A stretch of 64,000 nt of DNA from Actinernus sp. WN-2022. Taxonomy: Eukaryota > Cnidaria > Anthozoa > Actiniaria > Actinernidae. This document shows positions 20,085 to 29,731 of this stretch, in pieces (position 1 is the stretch's first letter; each line of letters opens with the position of its first letter). Location: NCBI GenBank assembly GCA_030867875.1, contig JAOWCC010000577.1, positions 77,109,740 to 77,173,739 on the forward strand. The letters run 5' to 3'. The notes under the pieces are model-generated. The model was not told the origin of the DNA, did not search any database, and saw nothing but the letters and a program-made list of their open reading frames with translations. Both the position numbers and the translations under genes were made by a program.

Positions 20085-21079
20085 CGTCGTTTGTATTGCT
20101 CTATTGTGATCACCACTATAGCTACGATAAATAACCAAACGTTCTCTGCTAATACTCCTAGAGCTTGACCGGCCATAGTAAATATGAAATTCGCAATTGA
20201 TCCAATCATTCCAGGTAGTATCTGTCCAAGTTTCTTTCCCATTTCCTTTAACAAATCACCCACCGTTTTTAATCCCTTCTTTACTGTATCTGCCACTTTG
20301 TCGATACCATCTTTTACTGGTTTCGGTACGGCTTTCGATAACTGGGAAACTATTACACTAACGATAACACCAATAGCAGTTGTCACTGCAAGAACAGTCA
20401 TTCCATACTTTTTGAAAATGTATTTGATCCTCTCACGTAGCGATATACGTTCTACTATAGCTTCTTCTTGACGTTCAAGTAATTCTCTTGCCCTACGGAT
20501 AGACATTAACTCTTTATTAGCTATTTCTTTCTGAGCGTCGGTAGATTCGGAGTCTCCAAGAATAGATTCGTTATTTACTTCCCGCTCGGTGAGTTGTCGT
20601 TCTGCATATAATACTTCATTGGTAGCTTCTTCATTATTTGGACCTAAAGCGTCTTTGAGATCTTTCCTCATCTCCACACGTAATTTCTTATTTTTCTCAT
20701 TACCGGCGAATAGACGCGTATAGTCTTCGTTGCTTCCAAGTTCGCGAACGTTGAGTTGTCCATTATTTAAGTAGATTTCTATATTATGCCGAACACCAGC
20801 ATCCGGATAATGCTCCTTTACATCATCAACCAGCCTTTCCTTTACCGAATCTGAAAAGGTTTGTTCGAATGTGAATCCTCGAAGTGGGTCATCACCATAC
20901 AAATCATCTAAGGTAATTGTCTCACTACCTCCAGCTTCATCTTGATTATCACCCAATAAGTAAGCCACGTATCTTTCGTTTTCTTCTCGTTGTCGTCGAT
21001 TTTCTTCATCTCGTTGTCGTTCTTCATATCTATCGGTATTACCCTCAGGTCTCTCATCGACATCTTCCATATTGAACAT
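20081..21079 (-). CDS. Two-helix membrane protein with charged N-terminus (P2)
   Basis: 332 residues from MFNMED. The N-terminus is acidic and Arg-rich (ERQRDEENRRQREENER), predicted coiled coil. Residues of about 225-250 (YGMTVLAVTTAIGVIVSVIV) are a membrane helix. An amphipathic Lys-rich stretch (VKKGLKTVGDLLKEMGKKLG) follows, then a second hydrophobic region to a basic end (EQYKRR). P3 (33,185-34,222) and P1 (56,364-57,149) have homologues best conserved in the C-terminal third. The start lies 25 bp from the MCP start, sharing a divergent promoter. It may be membrane-active like small adintovirus virion proteins; unproven. Confidence 0.65.
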   Translation of the reverse strand: MFNMEDVDERPEGNTDRYEERQRDEENRRQREENERYVAYLLGDNQDEAGGSETITLDDLYGDDPLRGFTFEQTFSDSVKERLVDDVKEHYPDAGVRHNIEIYLNNGQLNVRELGSNEDYTRLFAGNEKNKKLRVEMRKDLKDALGPNNEEATNEVLYAERQLTEREVNNESILGDSESTDAQKEIANKELMSIRRARELLERQEEAIVERISLRERIKYIFKKYGMTVLAVTTAIGVIVSVIVSQLSKAVPKPVKDGIDKVADTVKKGLKTVGDLLKEMGKKLGQILPGMIGSIANFIFTMAGQALGVLAENVWLFIVAIVVITIEQYKRR

Positions 21080-21104
21080 AACTATACATCATGATATATT
21101 CAAC

Positions 21105-22318
21105 ATGATATCGTCGAAGTTAATTCCCACACAAGCACGAAGAGAGCCACTTGCACTCAAAGCTCAACGAACTCTATATAGGAAAACTTTCACTCCATCA
21201 TCTGCTAATCCGGGTGAGACTCTCTATGTGGAAGTTCCAACGATTGGAGAAGATATCGTATTGGTTCCTGGTAGTTTAGCACTATTGGGTGATATCGTAT
21301 TGTCTGGTGGACATGCTAATAATCGTGTTGTTGCCAATGTTGGACGTTGCTTGGTTATACATCGAGTTTGTAAGATGGGAGCTGAAATAGTAGAAGACAT
21401 TGCTCGATCGGATCTATTACAAACATATTCCGATGTATATCTATCTACACAAGAGAGAGAATCGAGAATACAACAAGGTATCCAATCAGATAACACAAAT
21501 AAGCTACGATCTAAGGCTGACGATGCAAGTGTTTCAGATGTTGGTGAGAATGCATTGTTAGCTGCATATGGTTCCAAATATAGAATTTTATTAGACGTTG
21601 ATATTCTTACACAACATGGAGTTCTATATCCACATGCGTTAGAAGACACTATTTCATTTGAGTTGACTTTAGCTCGTGCTATTGATATAATCGTTGGATC
21701 AGATTCGACAAAGATAGGTACGTACAAGCTTACCAACATCCAGTTACACTAGCTAGGTCTACATTTCACGCATACGAAAAAGGTACTGCATTCCTATACG
21801 ATCACGCAGTTCACTTCAAGTTAGTACCTATCGCTAAGGCATCAGATACTTTGATATCTCAGAATATAAATGTTCCACGACGATCATTTGCTGGATTACT
21901 TCTTCTATTCGTAGATCCACCCACCGCTGGTTCACGAGATAGCGAAGCATTCGTAAATCCAGATATTTCGAAGATAGAGGTAGATGTAAATGGAGTTCCA
22001 AATAGATTCTTTCCTGGAGGTATGTTACCACCAGATTTTTGGGAATCCGCAAAAGGATGGTTTTCTACATCTGAGACCTCTATGACTCCCACAAAGTTTT
22101 ACAACAATAGATTCGCTATTATAGTCGATTGTCGCACAGCAAAAGATTCCTCTGCTCATGGCGATGGAATGGCACAAACTGGTGGTGGAAAAGATATCGA
22201 TATTCGTATACATAGAACTGCGGGCAAAATCGTTAGTACTGTAAACATGCATATCTACGTCCTTGCGGATGCTCAGCTTAAGATATCGAACAGATCTTTA
22301 CATAGTATAACATACTGA
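21105..22318 (+). pseudogene. MCP: Putative double jelly-roll major capsid protein, frameshifted (P2)
   Basis: Starts MISSKLIPTQARR at 21,105. The frame is open to 21,752, where 27 bases present in P3 are replaced by 2, so the reading shifts; the rest continues in another frame from about 21,760 to 22,318. Otherwise it is nearly identical to the P3 gene. The MCP call rests on size, linkage to the packaging ATPase (stop and start codons share a base, TGATG), and remembered similarity to Polinton capsid proteins of other invertebrates. Confidence 0.7.
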
Positions 22319-22941
22319 TGGATTCTCTCACAGCACATATTCCATTCAACGCACTCATAGTAGGTCCAACGAATTGTGGAAAGACTGCATTTCTCATAGA
22401 ACAACTTCGTGGACCATTTCGTGGTAAGTTCGATTATATAGTATTAATTTGTCCTATGTATGCTCACAACAAAACATATCATGGATTTGCCCATAGAGAT
22501 CCACATTTTTATGTTATATCTCCATCTCAGGATGCTATCAATACCACATTAAATATTTGTGCAACCTTTTGGTCAGGTACCAATACATTATTGATTCTAG
22601 ATGATTGTGCCGCATCAAAAGATGTAAAACGAAGAACTGACAAACTAGTAGATTTAGCATTCTCTGCTCGACATATAGGACTATCTATTTGGGTACTATC
22701 CCAACAATTAACGAGTATATGTAAACCTTTTCGTGAGAACGTAGCTATCGTAATTGCATTTCATACGGCATCGGTTATAGATGGTAAAAAGATATTTGAA
22801 GATTACGGAGGCTCACAAGAATGTAATGAGTTACGAACGATACTTCGATCTCATAAGTTTGCTCGCATATGTTTTTGTTTACGACATCCTTTCGTAGTAG
22901 TGTTAGAGCTACCCGCACCTATAACATATTATCATGGATGA
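22318..22941 (+). CDS. A32/FtsK-like DNA-packaging ATPase (P2)
   Basis: 207 residues. Walker A GPTNCGKT at 16-23, Walker B LLILDDC at 91-97, and a SQQLTSICKPFREN motif at about 129-142 like the sensor region of poxvirus A32-type ATPases. This enzyme pumps the linear genome into capsids. The start overlaps the MCP stop by one base, and its end overlaps the next start by 8 bases, so the block is compact and perhaps co-expressed. Open in P1, P2 and P3. Confidence 0.85.
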   Translation: MDSLTAHIPFNALIVGPTNCGKTAFLIEQLRGPFRGKFDYIVLICPMYAHNKTYHGFAHRDPHFYVISPSQDAINTTLNICATFWSGTNTLLILDDCAASKDVKRRTDKLVDLAFSARHIGLSIWVLSQQLTSICKPFRENVAIVIAFHTASVIDGKKIFEDYGGSQECNELRTILRSHKFARICFCLRHPFVVVLELPAPITYYHG

Positions 22942-23513
22942 ATACACCAAAGAACTGGATGAATACGTCAAAGAACTGGACGAATACGTCAAAGAACTGG
23001 AAGATGAGTGTCCTCCAACAAAATTGGAGGGTATCGAAGAATGTCGAGAAGCACTCAAGACCCTATCTGTAGTGGGTACAACGAAAGAATATCTAGGACA
23101 GAATTTCTCCCTAGTAGATATAACTAAACTATCTGAGAAAGACGTAAAACGTTTACATAGTAGATTCCAGGCTGTAGTAGCAAAGCAAATAACAGGATGC
23201 TTAGTAAATGGTGCACTACGTCTAGCTACTCGCGCAGTCGCATACGTAGTTCCACTAGATGACCAACAAGCACTGGTTAAGGATCTACAAGAAGACCAAC
23301 TAGTCCGCAATGAGATATATACTGCGGCTGGTCTATTAGCACTTAAAGCAGTTCGATTTTGTAGCTCTAGCTAGTGTTTTGTTCCATGTAGCTGATCACA
23401 TAGTCATTCCTGGTACACCTATTGAACCTTCGCAAGTAACTACTATATCGAATCAAGATGGAAGAACGGACGGATCAGATAACTGCGAATCCACCAACGA
23501 CTGCACCAACTAA
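22934..23513 (+). pseudogene. Roughly 200-residue helical protein, frameshifted (P2)
   Basis: 146 residues are open (to 23,374), then a frameshift at AVRF; the remainder (VALASVLF... to about 23,513) is in another frame. The P1 copy at 55,270-55,872 is intact at 200 residues. The N-terminus carries a short acidic repeat (KELDEYV x3). A conserved block reads LGQNFSLVDITKLSEKDVKRLH. It looks all-helical. No family recognised. The 3' end overlaps the next gene by about 55 bases in all copies. Confidence 0.6.
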
Positions 23514-23829
23514 AGTAAAAGATCCAAAGAGGGTTGCTGCTGGGAAAGCATTAGCACTAAGTAATAAACTTGCTAGAGCGGCTCAAAAGAGAGAGATTAC
23601 ACGTGAAAGTGAATTATCTAAAGAAATCAACGTAGATGAAAGTTGGATGAAAAATGTGTCTATCAATACTACTATCGCAGTTATTGGTACGGGTGCTGCA
23701 TTAGTTGGTGTATACTATCAATACAGAAGGTATAGAGATGACACTTCTAAGAACGTTAGTACGATACGACCCTCAAGTACGATACGACCCTCAAGTCCGA
23801 TAAAGACTATGGTGCCAGATATGGAGTAA
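23458..23829 (+). CDS. Small single-helix membrane protein (P2)
   Basis: 123 residues. Charged N-terminal half (KDPKRVAAGKALALSNKLAR), then a membrane helix (TTIAVIGTGAALVGVYY) followed by YQYRRYRDD and a Ser/Pro-rich tail that contains a duplicated SSTIRP unit. Homologues at 36,599 (P3) and 55,826 (P1, cut). Function unknown. Confidence 0.6.
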   Translation: MEERTDQITANPPTTAPTKVKDPKRVAAGKALALSNKLARAAQKREITRESELSKEINVDESWMKNVSINTTIAVIGTGAALVGVYYQYRRYRDDTSKNVSTIRPSSTIRPSSPIKTMVPDME

Positions 23830-23865
23830 CAGTTAAAGACTAGAAACTATGTGATATATGTTCGA

Positions 23866-24084
23866 ATGGATCAAGAATTACTGAAAAAAGCAGCAACCGA
23901 TGCTGCCATGATAACTGGAATCGCTACTGGTATTGGTTGGATCGTAAAAAAGGTTACCAAGGAATCTATGCTTAACGATCCTTCTATTTCTATTATAAAT
24001 TACGTGAAGTGGACTGCCGTGATAGCTGGTAGCATAAATGCAAAACGATATCTCGAGACACAAAAGCCCAAACCAAAGGATTAG
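23866..24084 (+). CDS. Short membrane protein, ATGIGW family (P2)
   Basis: 72 residues from MDQELLKK; the P3 copy supports this start over the ATG at 23,851. One helix with TDAAMITGIATGIGWIVKKV, a second weakly hydrophobic segment (YVKWTAVIAGSI) and a basic end. Homologues at 36,988 (P3), about 25,900 (P1) and 3,245-3,520 (R1). It may be a small virion membrane protein; unproven. Confidence 0.6.
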   Translation: MDQELLKKAATDAAMITGIATGIGWIVKKVTKESMLNDPSISIINYVKWTAVIAGSINAKRYLETQKPKPKD

Positions 24085-24093
24085 TAGTATAGT

Positions 24094-24516
24094 ATGGCGA
24101 CAGCAATTGCAATGATGTTCTTAGGAGCGATTTTGAACGCAACGGCATTCACTGGTAGTCAAGTGCTTGCTAAGATGTTAGGTGGGAAAGATAAAGAACA
24201 AGAAAGACATAATAGGGCAATGGAAAAATTTGATGCTGCTAGGGAGGCGTATATCGAAGAACGACAAAAATTGTTCGATTGGATACATAACCAGGAAATT
24301 GCTGAACGCAATGCATACAATATTCAACACGATCTCAACCGAGATTTTGTGCGATCCTATAAGTTACGTCAGGCACTGAAACGACTCGAAACAATGAAAG
24401 AACCTCGTTTATCCGACTACTATCGACCCTCAAGCAATCAGAAGACTGGTGAGTTGATCTATGTTGGTGGTGGAATGCTAGTTGGTGGATATGCTGTTAG
24501 TCGATATGCTTTTTAA
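24094..24516 (+). CDS. Two-helix, coiled-coil membrane protein (P2)
   Basis: 140 residues. N-terminal hydrophobic segment (AIAMMFLGAILNATAFTGS), central charged coiled coil of about 75 residues, then EPRLSDYYRPSSNQK and a C-terminal hydrophobic segment (LIYVGGGMLVGGYAVSRYAF). Homologues at 37,197 (P3), 25,631-25,760 (P1) and 2,898 (R1). A hairpin follows 35 bp after the stop. The YYRPS motif is the best-conserved part. Confidence 0.6.
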   Translation: MATAIAMMFLGAILNATAFTGSQVLAKMLGGKDKEQERHNRAMEKFDAAREAYIEERQKLFDWIHNQEIAERNAYNIQHDLNRDFVRSYKLRQALKRLETMKEPRLSDYYRPSSNQKTGELIYVGGGMLVGGYAVSRYAF

Positions 24517-24550
24517 AAAAACGGAATTTTTTACGTTCAACGAGATACTA

Positions 24551-24601
24551 AAAAAAAAGAATAAGAACTAGTTGGTTAGATAAGTTCTTATTCTTTTTTT
24601 T
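24551..24601 (+). terminator. 18-bp hairpin with 15-nt loop after the membrane-gene block (P2)
   Basis: The perfect stem (AAAAAAAAGAATAAGAAC and its complement) encloses a 15-nt loop (24,569-24,583) and is followed by T-tracts. The loop sequence is identical in P3 (37,694-37,708). It separates the membrane-protein block from integrase, both on the plus strand. Confidence 0.6.
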
Positions 24602-24644
24602 CTTTTTTTTCTTCTTGTTAAAGGTTAGAATACATAGATATATA

Positions 24645-24818
24645 ATGGATGCTAAACTTGCGAATATCTTCTATGGTCCTATGGGCTATTGGAAAGGTCA
24701 TGCTGCAATTGGTAAGCTATCGGTGGCTGCAAATGTATCAGAAGATGTAGCTAAGGGTTGGTTAGAGAAACAAGCCATGTGGCAAATATATCTATCACCA
24801 CAAGTTATTCGCGTCTAG
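24645..24818 (+). pseudogene. int: Integrase N-terminus fused to polymerase sequence by deletion (P2)
   Basis: The first 51 codons (MDAKLANIFYGPMGYWKG onward) match P3 at 37,773. At about 24,805 the sequence jumps to the middle of the polymerase gene read antisense, and the frame stops at 24,818. None of the D,D-35-E residues is present. Confidence 0.85.
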
Positions 24819-25630
24819 ATATAATATGTGGCTATTTGGTTTTTCTGGATCGAAATCCTGTACGTTTTTATTATTCGCTTTGGCATAACGTTGTGATACC
24901 ATGGATATACCACCACGTAGACCTCTCTCGATGAATAGATACATGTCATAGTCAGTTAATAGTTCGAGTTTCACTCTAGTTATCTTTAATAAAGCGTCCC
25001 ATGAAAGTCCTAGACTCGTATAATAATGTGCGGGATCTAATCCATAGTTTTGCATACATGTTGTACGAAAGTCCTCGAACACATCTGCTAGAAGAAGACC
25101 ATGATAATCACCTAATGTCTTACAATCAAATACATTCCAAACTTTTATTGCATGTTCGTAATCTTCATCGGATATGTCCTCTAGAGTTAGTTTACTATAG
25201 AACGCATCTTTCGGTGGTAGAGAAGTCTCTGCAAATCTATCCCACGAATCCATGTACTCATATGGATATACTCCTTTACGAGTTAATAGATTGGCTTTCT
25301 CTTGATTAGATGCATATTTTACAATTTGTTGAAATGTGTCTGATTCTGAACTTGATACCAATGTACTAAGAGATGATGGTAGAAATTGAAAGCTATCAAT
25401 GAATCTTAGGTTAACAAGTGAGAATGAAATGTATTTCTCCATATTGTTTGGAATACAAGATATCTTACCTAATGTTATGGATATGGATTGCATTATTAGG
25501 TGAGCATCATATCCACGAAGATTATGGAATACGACTGGGATGGTAGGAAAAGCACGTAATTTTAGATTTCAAGTATTGTGTGCTGTGCCTCGAAACTCAC
25601 CTGTGATGTGGCAATGATCACGTACTCTAT
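24806..25630 (-). pseudogene. polB: Polymerase central fragment, both ends missing (P2)
   Basis: The reverse strand matches P3 polymerase residues of about 450-737. It holds the HNH-like region in part, Exo II, Exo III and the start of motif A (YLDANNL), where the deletion junction lies. Motifs B and C and the N-terminal domains are absent. The CDS is open from 25,493 to 24,795 but has no promoter-side start of its own. Relative to P3, 24 bases (eight codons) are missing between GDYH and LLLADVF in the Exo III region. Confidence 0.85.
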
Positions 25631-26137
25631 CAGCGGGATCTATATCGGTTAATTTCTTGACAAGGTAGCTTCCCCCTGTGAAGGCCCCTGCGTTGAGTAC
25701 GGCTCCAACAATCATCGTAACTGCGGTAGCAAGCATAATACCGTAGCGACTAGCTAAGCACTCTGTGGGATTAGCTTTTGGTCCTCGAGATATTTCTTGG
25801 CGGCAACACTACCAGCCAATACAGCTGTCCACTTCACGTAATTCAAGACTGAAGCCGAAGGATCACTAAGCATGGACTCCATGCCCGCAATGCCCGCAGC
25901 AAGTCCAGTCAATATAGCAGCGTCTGTTGCCGTTTTCCACCATTATCGTAGGATATATGACCTATGGTTCTAGTCTTCAAGTGCTGCAACATCTACTCCA
26001 TTTTCGGCAACCCGCTTACTGGATCGGGAGCACTTGGTGTACAACAGTGCTCGAGGCGTTTCGTGTTCTTCTTCTTGTATTGATAGTACACCCCTATCAA
26101 TGCCACGACTACGCCTCGAGCACTATTGCTGCAAGCT
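25631..26137 (-). pseudogene. P1 small membrane-gene relics beside the P2 and En1 junctions
   Basis: Reading from 26,115 leftward: the C-terminal half of the single-helix gene (VVALIGVYYQYKK, ending KME), then an ATGIGW-family gene without a start codon (TATDAAILTGLAAG...YVKWTAVLAGSVAAKKYL), then the N-terminus of the coiled-coil gene (VGAVLNAGAFTGGSYLVKKL) cut at 25,631. Codon use is GC-rich as in P1. These face the orientation expected for P1 with its polymerase on the plus strand. 26,112-26,124 is an inverted copy of 26,046-26,058, which looks like repair filler. Confidence 0.7.
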
Positions 26138-26159
26138 CACTGGAAAACTTTTACTATTT

Positions 26160-26790
26160 CCATAGTATGTAATTTCTTTGGAGAATGTAATTTCCATAGT
26201 ATGTAAATTCATTTCCAAATTATTTCCATAGTTTGTAAATTAAGGTACGATGAATTTCCAATGTATCTAACGTTGTAAATACTTTGGAAACTTGTACAAG
26301 GCCGCACCAACAAATTTGGAAACTAAAAAGAAATTTTAAATCAGTTCTTTGGAAATTAGCTGGAAATTAGCTTGGTAGTTTGGAAATTGTTTGGAAATAA
26401 TCTCGAATAACTTTGGAAATAGTTTGGAAATAGTCTTGAGCTAGTTTGTAAATTGTTTGTAAATGTAGATAGAGATAGTCTCAACTTTAATTTGGAAATT
26501 GCTTGGAAAAGCAAAAAGGCAGCCCGAAATACTTTGGAAATGCAAAAAGGGGGCCCGTCTAATACTTTGGAAATTATTTGGAAATAGTTTCGACTTACTT
26601 TGAAAATAAATTGGAAAGGCAACAGAATGAAGCTCACAGTACTTTGGAAATTGTTTGTAAATGTAGATAGATAGTCACAACTTTAATTTGGAAATTGTTT
26701 GGAAATGCAAAAAAGGGAGCCCGAAATACTTTGGAAATGTAAAAAGGGAGCCCCAAAATACACTTTGGAAATGCAAAAGGGTGGTGCTAG
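26160..26790. repeat. En1 left subterminal array of TTTGGAAAT units
   Basis: Irregular tandem and scattered copies of (A/T)CTTTGGAAAT and GTTTGGAAAT, mostly in this orientation. Two larger blocks (about 26,440-26,560 and 26,640-26,760) repeat the order TAAATGTAGATAGA...CACTTTAATTTGG...GGAGCCCGAAATAC. No coding potential. Confidence 0.75.
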
Positions 26791-26887
26791 GAGGTAAGTG
26801 GAGACTGAGTACCATTGTGCAGTTCTGCCATTTGTTCAGCATTTCTCAGCAGCTGCAGGTAGTTGCAAGCAATCAACAAACCTAATA

Positions 26888-27178
26888 AGTAGTATAGTAA
26901 CTAGCGGTTCTGGCCCACGTTGTTTTTTGTTTTGTTTTTTTCATCTAATGGACATCCTCACTTCGTTCAGCCCTCACTTCGTTCGGGGTCCATTAGATGA
27001 AAAAAAAAATGCAACGTGGTCCAAAACACGCTAGTTACGATACTACTATAGTTCATTTATTGTATTTATACATTATATTAAATGATCGGTTTCTACCGCT
27101 TTTTTCCGGATTGGAGCAGTTTTGTTGTACTATTTTTTTCGTTGTATTTTTTACATTTTAACACCCTATTAGAGAAGT
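26888..27178. repeat. P3 left terminal inverted repeat with 160-bp palindrome
   Basis: 26,888-27,047 folds on itself: GTAACTAGCGGTTCTGGCCC near the outside pairs with the complement ending CGCTAGTTACGATACTACT. The core holds two CTCACTTCGTTC units between CATCTAATGGA and TCCATTAGATG. 27,048-27,178 is the non-palindromic inner repeat. Confidence 0.9.
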
Positions 27179-27210
27179 GATTACTATGCAGTATATCGAT
27201 CTCTTCCACT

Positions 27211-27897
27211 ATGGATAGCATACCGTGCCTTCCCATAGAAATCTTAGTCAAGATAGTAGAGCATGCAGGCCCAGAATCATTCGCAAGCATCGCAAGGACA
27301 TCGAAACACCTAAACGGTGCCGCATCTCTCGTGCGCTACAAAAACGTAGACCAAGAGTTCCGTAAACGAGTACTCACTTTCGGTCTTAGGTCTACTCGTA
27401 ATGACAACGATCGAGACAATTTGGCTGGGACTTTCGGTATTTCCGCAAACTACATCGATGATAGCTTTCCTCTTGTCTACGCCAGTGAATATGGTAATCT
27501 TAACGTTATTAAGTGGCTCATTAAGCACTTATGGTTCTATAAAATGGATGGACACACCGATTACGTTCTATGCGCTGCCTGTAAGGATGGCCGTCTTGAT
27601 ATCGCTAAGTGGCTCACTAAGCACTTCCAGTTCACCAAAGAGGATAAAGCCGTCGGGTTTGCTATACTAGATGCCTTTAGGAATGGCCATCTCAATACCG
27701 TTAAGTGGCTCATTCGACGCTTTCAGATAACCATAGAGTATGAATACGTTCATCATGCTCTACTATGCGCCTGTAGCAATGATCATCTTAATACCGCTAA
27801 ATGGATCATTGAGTGGCTCATTAAGCGCTCCCAGCTCACCATAGAGGACGAAAACGCTCTACTAGATTACTACATAAATGCTTATGCTGCCACATAG
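27211..27897 (+). CDS. F-box/ankyrin-repeat protein (P3 only)
   Basis: 228 residues. Residues of about 4-45 (IPCLPIEILVKIVEHAGPE, then SIARTSKHLN) fit an F-box. From about residue 88, four degenerate ankyrin-like units of 32-38 residues follow (SEYGNLNVIKWLIKH, CKDGRLDIAKWLTKH, FRNGHLNTVKWLIRR, CSNDHLNTAKWIIEW). This spelling (GHLNTVKWL) resembles giant-virus ankyrin proteins. F-box/ankyrin proteins recruit targets to SCF ubiquitin ligase; in poxviruses they counter host defence. The gene lies between the left terminal repeat and the Cys-rich gene and is absent from P2 and P1. It is open and reads like a captured or retained host-interaction gene. Confidence 0.75.
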   Translation: MDSIPCLPIEILVKIVEHAGPESFASIARTSKHLNGAASLVRYKNVDQEFRKRVLTFGLRSTRNDNDRDNLAGTFGISANYIDDSFPLVYASEYGNLNVIKWLIKHLWFYKMDGHTDYVLCAACKDGRLDIAKWLTKHFQFTKEDKAVGFAILDAFRNGHLNTVKWLIRRFQITIEYEYVHHALLCACSNDHLNTAKWIIEWLIKRSQLTIEDENALLDYYINAYAAT

Positions 27898-28225
27898 GAT
27901 CTCTCGCAACGTCCAAATTGTCCCTAGGCATTCTTGCACCTAAAGATCCAAACTTGAGCAACTGTTAGAGATATCATTAGTATACCGTATATCGCCACCT
28001 ATGCTATTAGTATACATTCTCTACTCCACGATATTAGCTTACGTTGTTATATCCATCCATGGTACTAACATACATTCTCTACTTCACGATATTAACGTAT
28101 GCTGTTATCTTAGTACGTATTAATACCACACAGATTAGACAAGTGCGTATAATTGAAGAACCTCAACGTAGACGTCACAACTAAGATACCAATTAGACAT
28201 ATAACATATATAGGTATATTGCACG
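27898..28225. other. Non-coding spacer with short repeats (P3)
   Basis: Two to three copies of a TAGTATACATTCTCTACTYC / ACGATATTA module occur between 27,970 and 28,110, also found once at 15,310-15,360 in P2. The region ends in the TATATAGGTATAT tract upstream of the Cys-rich gene. Confidence 0.5.
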
Positions 28226-28645
28226 ATGATTGAGACAAGAACTTGTGATTGGTTGATGCGAGGAAAGACCACGAAATGTATAAGTAAGTGTTCAAAGACG
28301 TCAGAGTATTGCTCTCAACATAACTTCCAGATAGGAAGAGGATGTGCTATATTCGTTCCATGTTTGACGTGTGGTCGAGGCTGTCGTACTGCTCACGAAC
28401 TTTGTGCAAAATGTGGTGCACCTCAACGCCGTACCATTCGCAATAAGAAGAACCTTGATAAGAAGCGAGCTAACGAGTCAGCGAATATCACGTGTTCAAA
28501 TGTAGTAGACTATGAGAAAGATCTAAATGTAGTGGAATCGGAAAAAGATCAAAATGTGGTGGACATTCACGATCTCGATAATGCATTGGATGACCTCTCC
28601 ATCAGTGAGAAAGATCTAAATGTGGTAGAATCGGAGGATAAGTAG
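28226..28645 (+). CDS. Cys-rich double zinc-module protein (P3)
   Basis: 139 residues. The Cys spacing of both modules is as in P2, including YCSQH and CxxCGRGC...LCAKCG. The tail is longer, with KDLNVVES repeated three times in variant form. The gene is open, and both Cys modules are unchanged while the tail differs, consistent with a functional N-terminal domain. Confidence 0.7.
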   Translation: MIETRTCDWLMRGKTTKCISKCSKTSEYCSQHNFQIGRGCAIFVPCLTCGRGCRTAHELCAKCGAPQRRTIRNKKNLDKKRANESANITCSNVVDYEKDLNVVESEKDQNVVDIHDLDNALDDLSISEKDLNVVESEDK

Positions 28646-28660
28646 AAATCACGATAGGAA

Positions 28661-28725
28661 AAAAAAAAGAAAAAGAATGAAGAGAAATTGTTATGCGACC
28701 TCTCTTCATTTTTTTTTTTTTTTTT
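28661..28725 (+). terminator. Hairpin between Cys-rich and TFIIB-like genes (P3)
   Basis: GAATGAAGAGA / TCTCTTCATT stem extended by A- and T-tracts, with the same 15-nt loop length as P2 (28,686-28,700; one base differs from the P2 loop). Confidence 0.55.
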
Positions 28726-28775
28726 TAAACAAATGAACAATTGGACAATTGACAGGCATATGGTATACAACTAGT

Positions 28776-29731
28776 ATGGATGATCTTATCAGATTACTTG
28801 GTCCAGAAATTTGTGCAAGCCTACATATCAAACCATTGTCGCATATCAAACCATTGTCGCATATTAACACTGGTGAAACATGTTCCGAATGTCTATGCCC
28901 GATGGAAATGCAAGGAACGGAATTCATATGTACCGCCTGTGGTCTTATTTCCGAGACTGAATCATGTGAAGAAACAACTACCAATCTTACTACTAGGTTA
29001 CGCATAGTAGGGCCGGATAGCTTTAGGTATCAACATGATCTGGACCGCACAATCCCAAAGCAAAGCGATAACAAAGTATTGCAACTACGAACGATAATGC
29101 GAGAATTAAAGGCATACTATTTATAAACACTATTTATAAACAAAATTATTCCCTCTCGTTTCCCACAAATGTATTAGTAATCGTAGCCGATGCATTCATT
29201 CAAGTACAGAAAGTTTGTATCAAACGTAGCTATGCGAAACGAACTATTTTAGCCGCTATACTTTATCAAGCATGTATACAATGTGGGTTCGTTAGATCTA
29301 AAGGTGATGTCGCTCGTTTTATGCAACTAAACAATAAAAGCATATATCGTGGAAATGTCTTTATACGTTCTCTACATGATGACGATAAGATCGATATAGA
29401 TTTAAATACTGATCGAATAGCTCCTCACATTACAACGACTTTTGTTAAACTCGACCCTCAAGGAGTACCTAAGAATGTCCAACAAATAGTCTATGAGATT
29501 GTTCATACGGCAATAGAAAACAATATAGGTACCAGCTCTATACTTCGAACTAAAGTCGTTGGAGCGAGTTACGAGGTACTACATCGTTCGGGATCTCGTA
29601 TGTCTCTTATTGACGTTGTTAAACGGTGTGGTATACATAAGGGTTCGGTCGTGCGTTTTATCAATGAGTTGATTGCTTACCATTCACGCTTTAAACCTAT
29701 TTATGATAAACACGAACTAAATAGTAGTTGA
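28776..29731 (+). pseudogene. TFIIB-like transcription factor, disrupted (P3)
   Basis: Starts MDDLIRLLGPE. Relative to P2 it carries a duplicated 12-residue CPLSHIKPLSHI-like segment before the zinc ribbon. At about 29,120 a short duplication of ACTATTTATAAAC creates a stop. The remaining cyclin-like part is open in another frame (clear from about 29,140 to 29,731). Zinc ribbon cysteines (CSEC...CTACG) are intact. Confidence 0.75.

Larger units (their letters stand above)
14856..25630. mobile_element. Polinton P2, right end missing
   Basis: Begins AGTAGTATACAAACTAGCGG at 14,856, matching the P3 terminus. The next 10.8 kb follow P3 gene for gene at high nucleotide similarity. It lacks the F-box/ankyrin gene. 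Integrase is fused into the polymerase at about 24,810 by a deletion equivalent to about 2.2 kb of P3, and similarity to P3 stops at about 25,630 where P1 sequence resumes. The right terminal repeat and the adjoining P1 polymerase/integrase were therefore lost together. Inserted in the P1 polymerase gene. Confidence 0.85.

Noticed and set aside
21224..21739. 171-codon reverse frame inside the P2 capsid gene
   Set aside because: Antisense of a conserved coding region; the P3 equivalent is interrupted.
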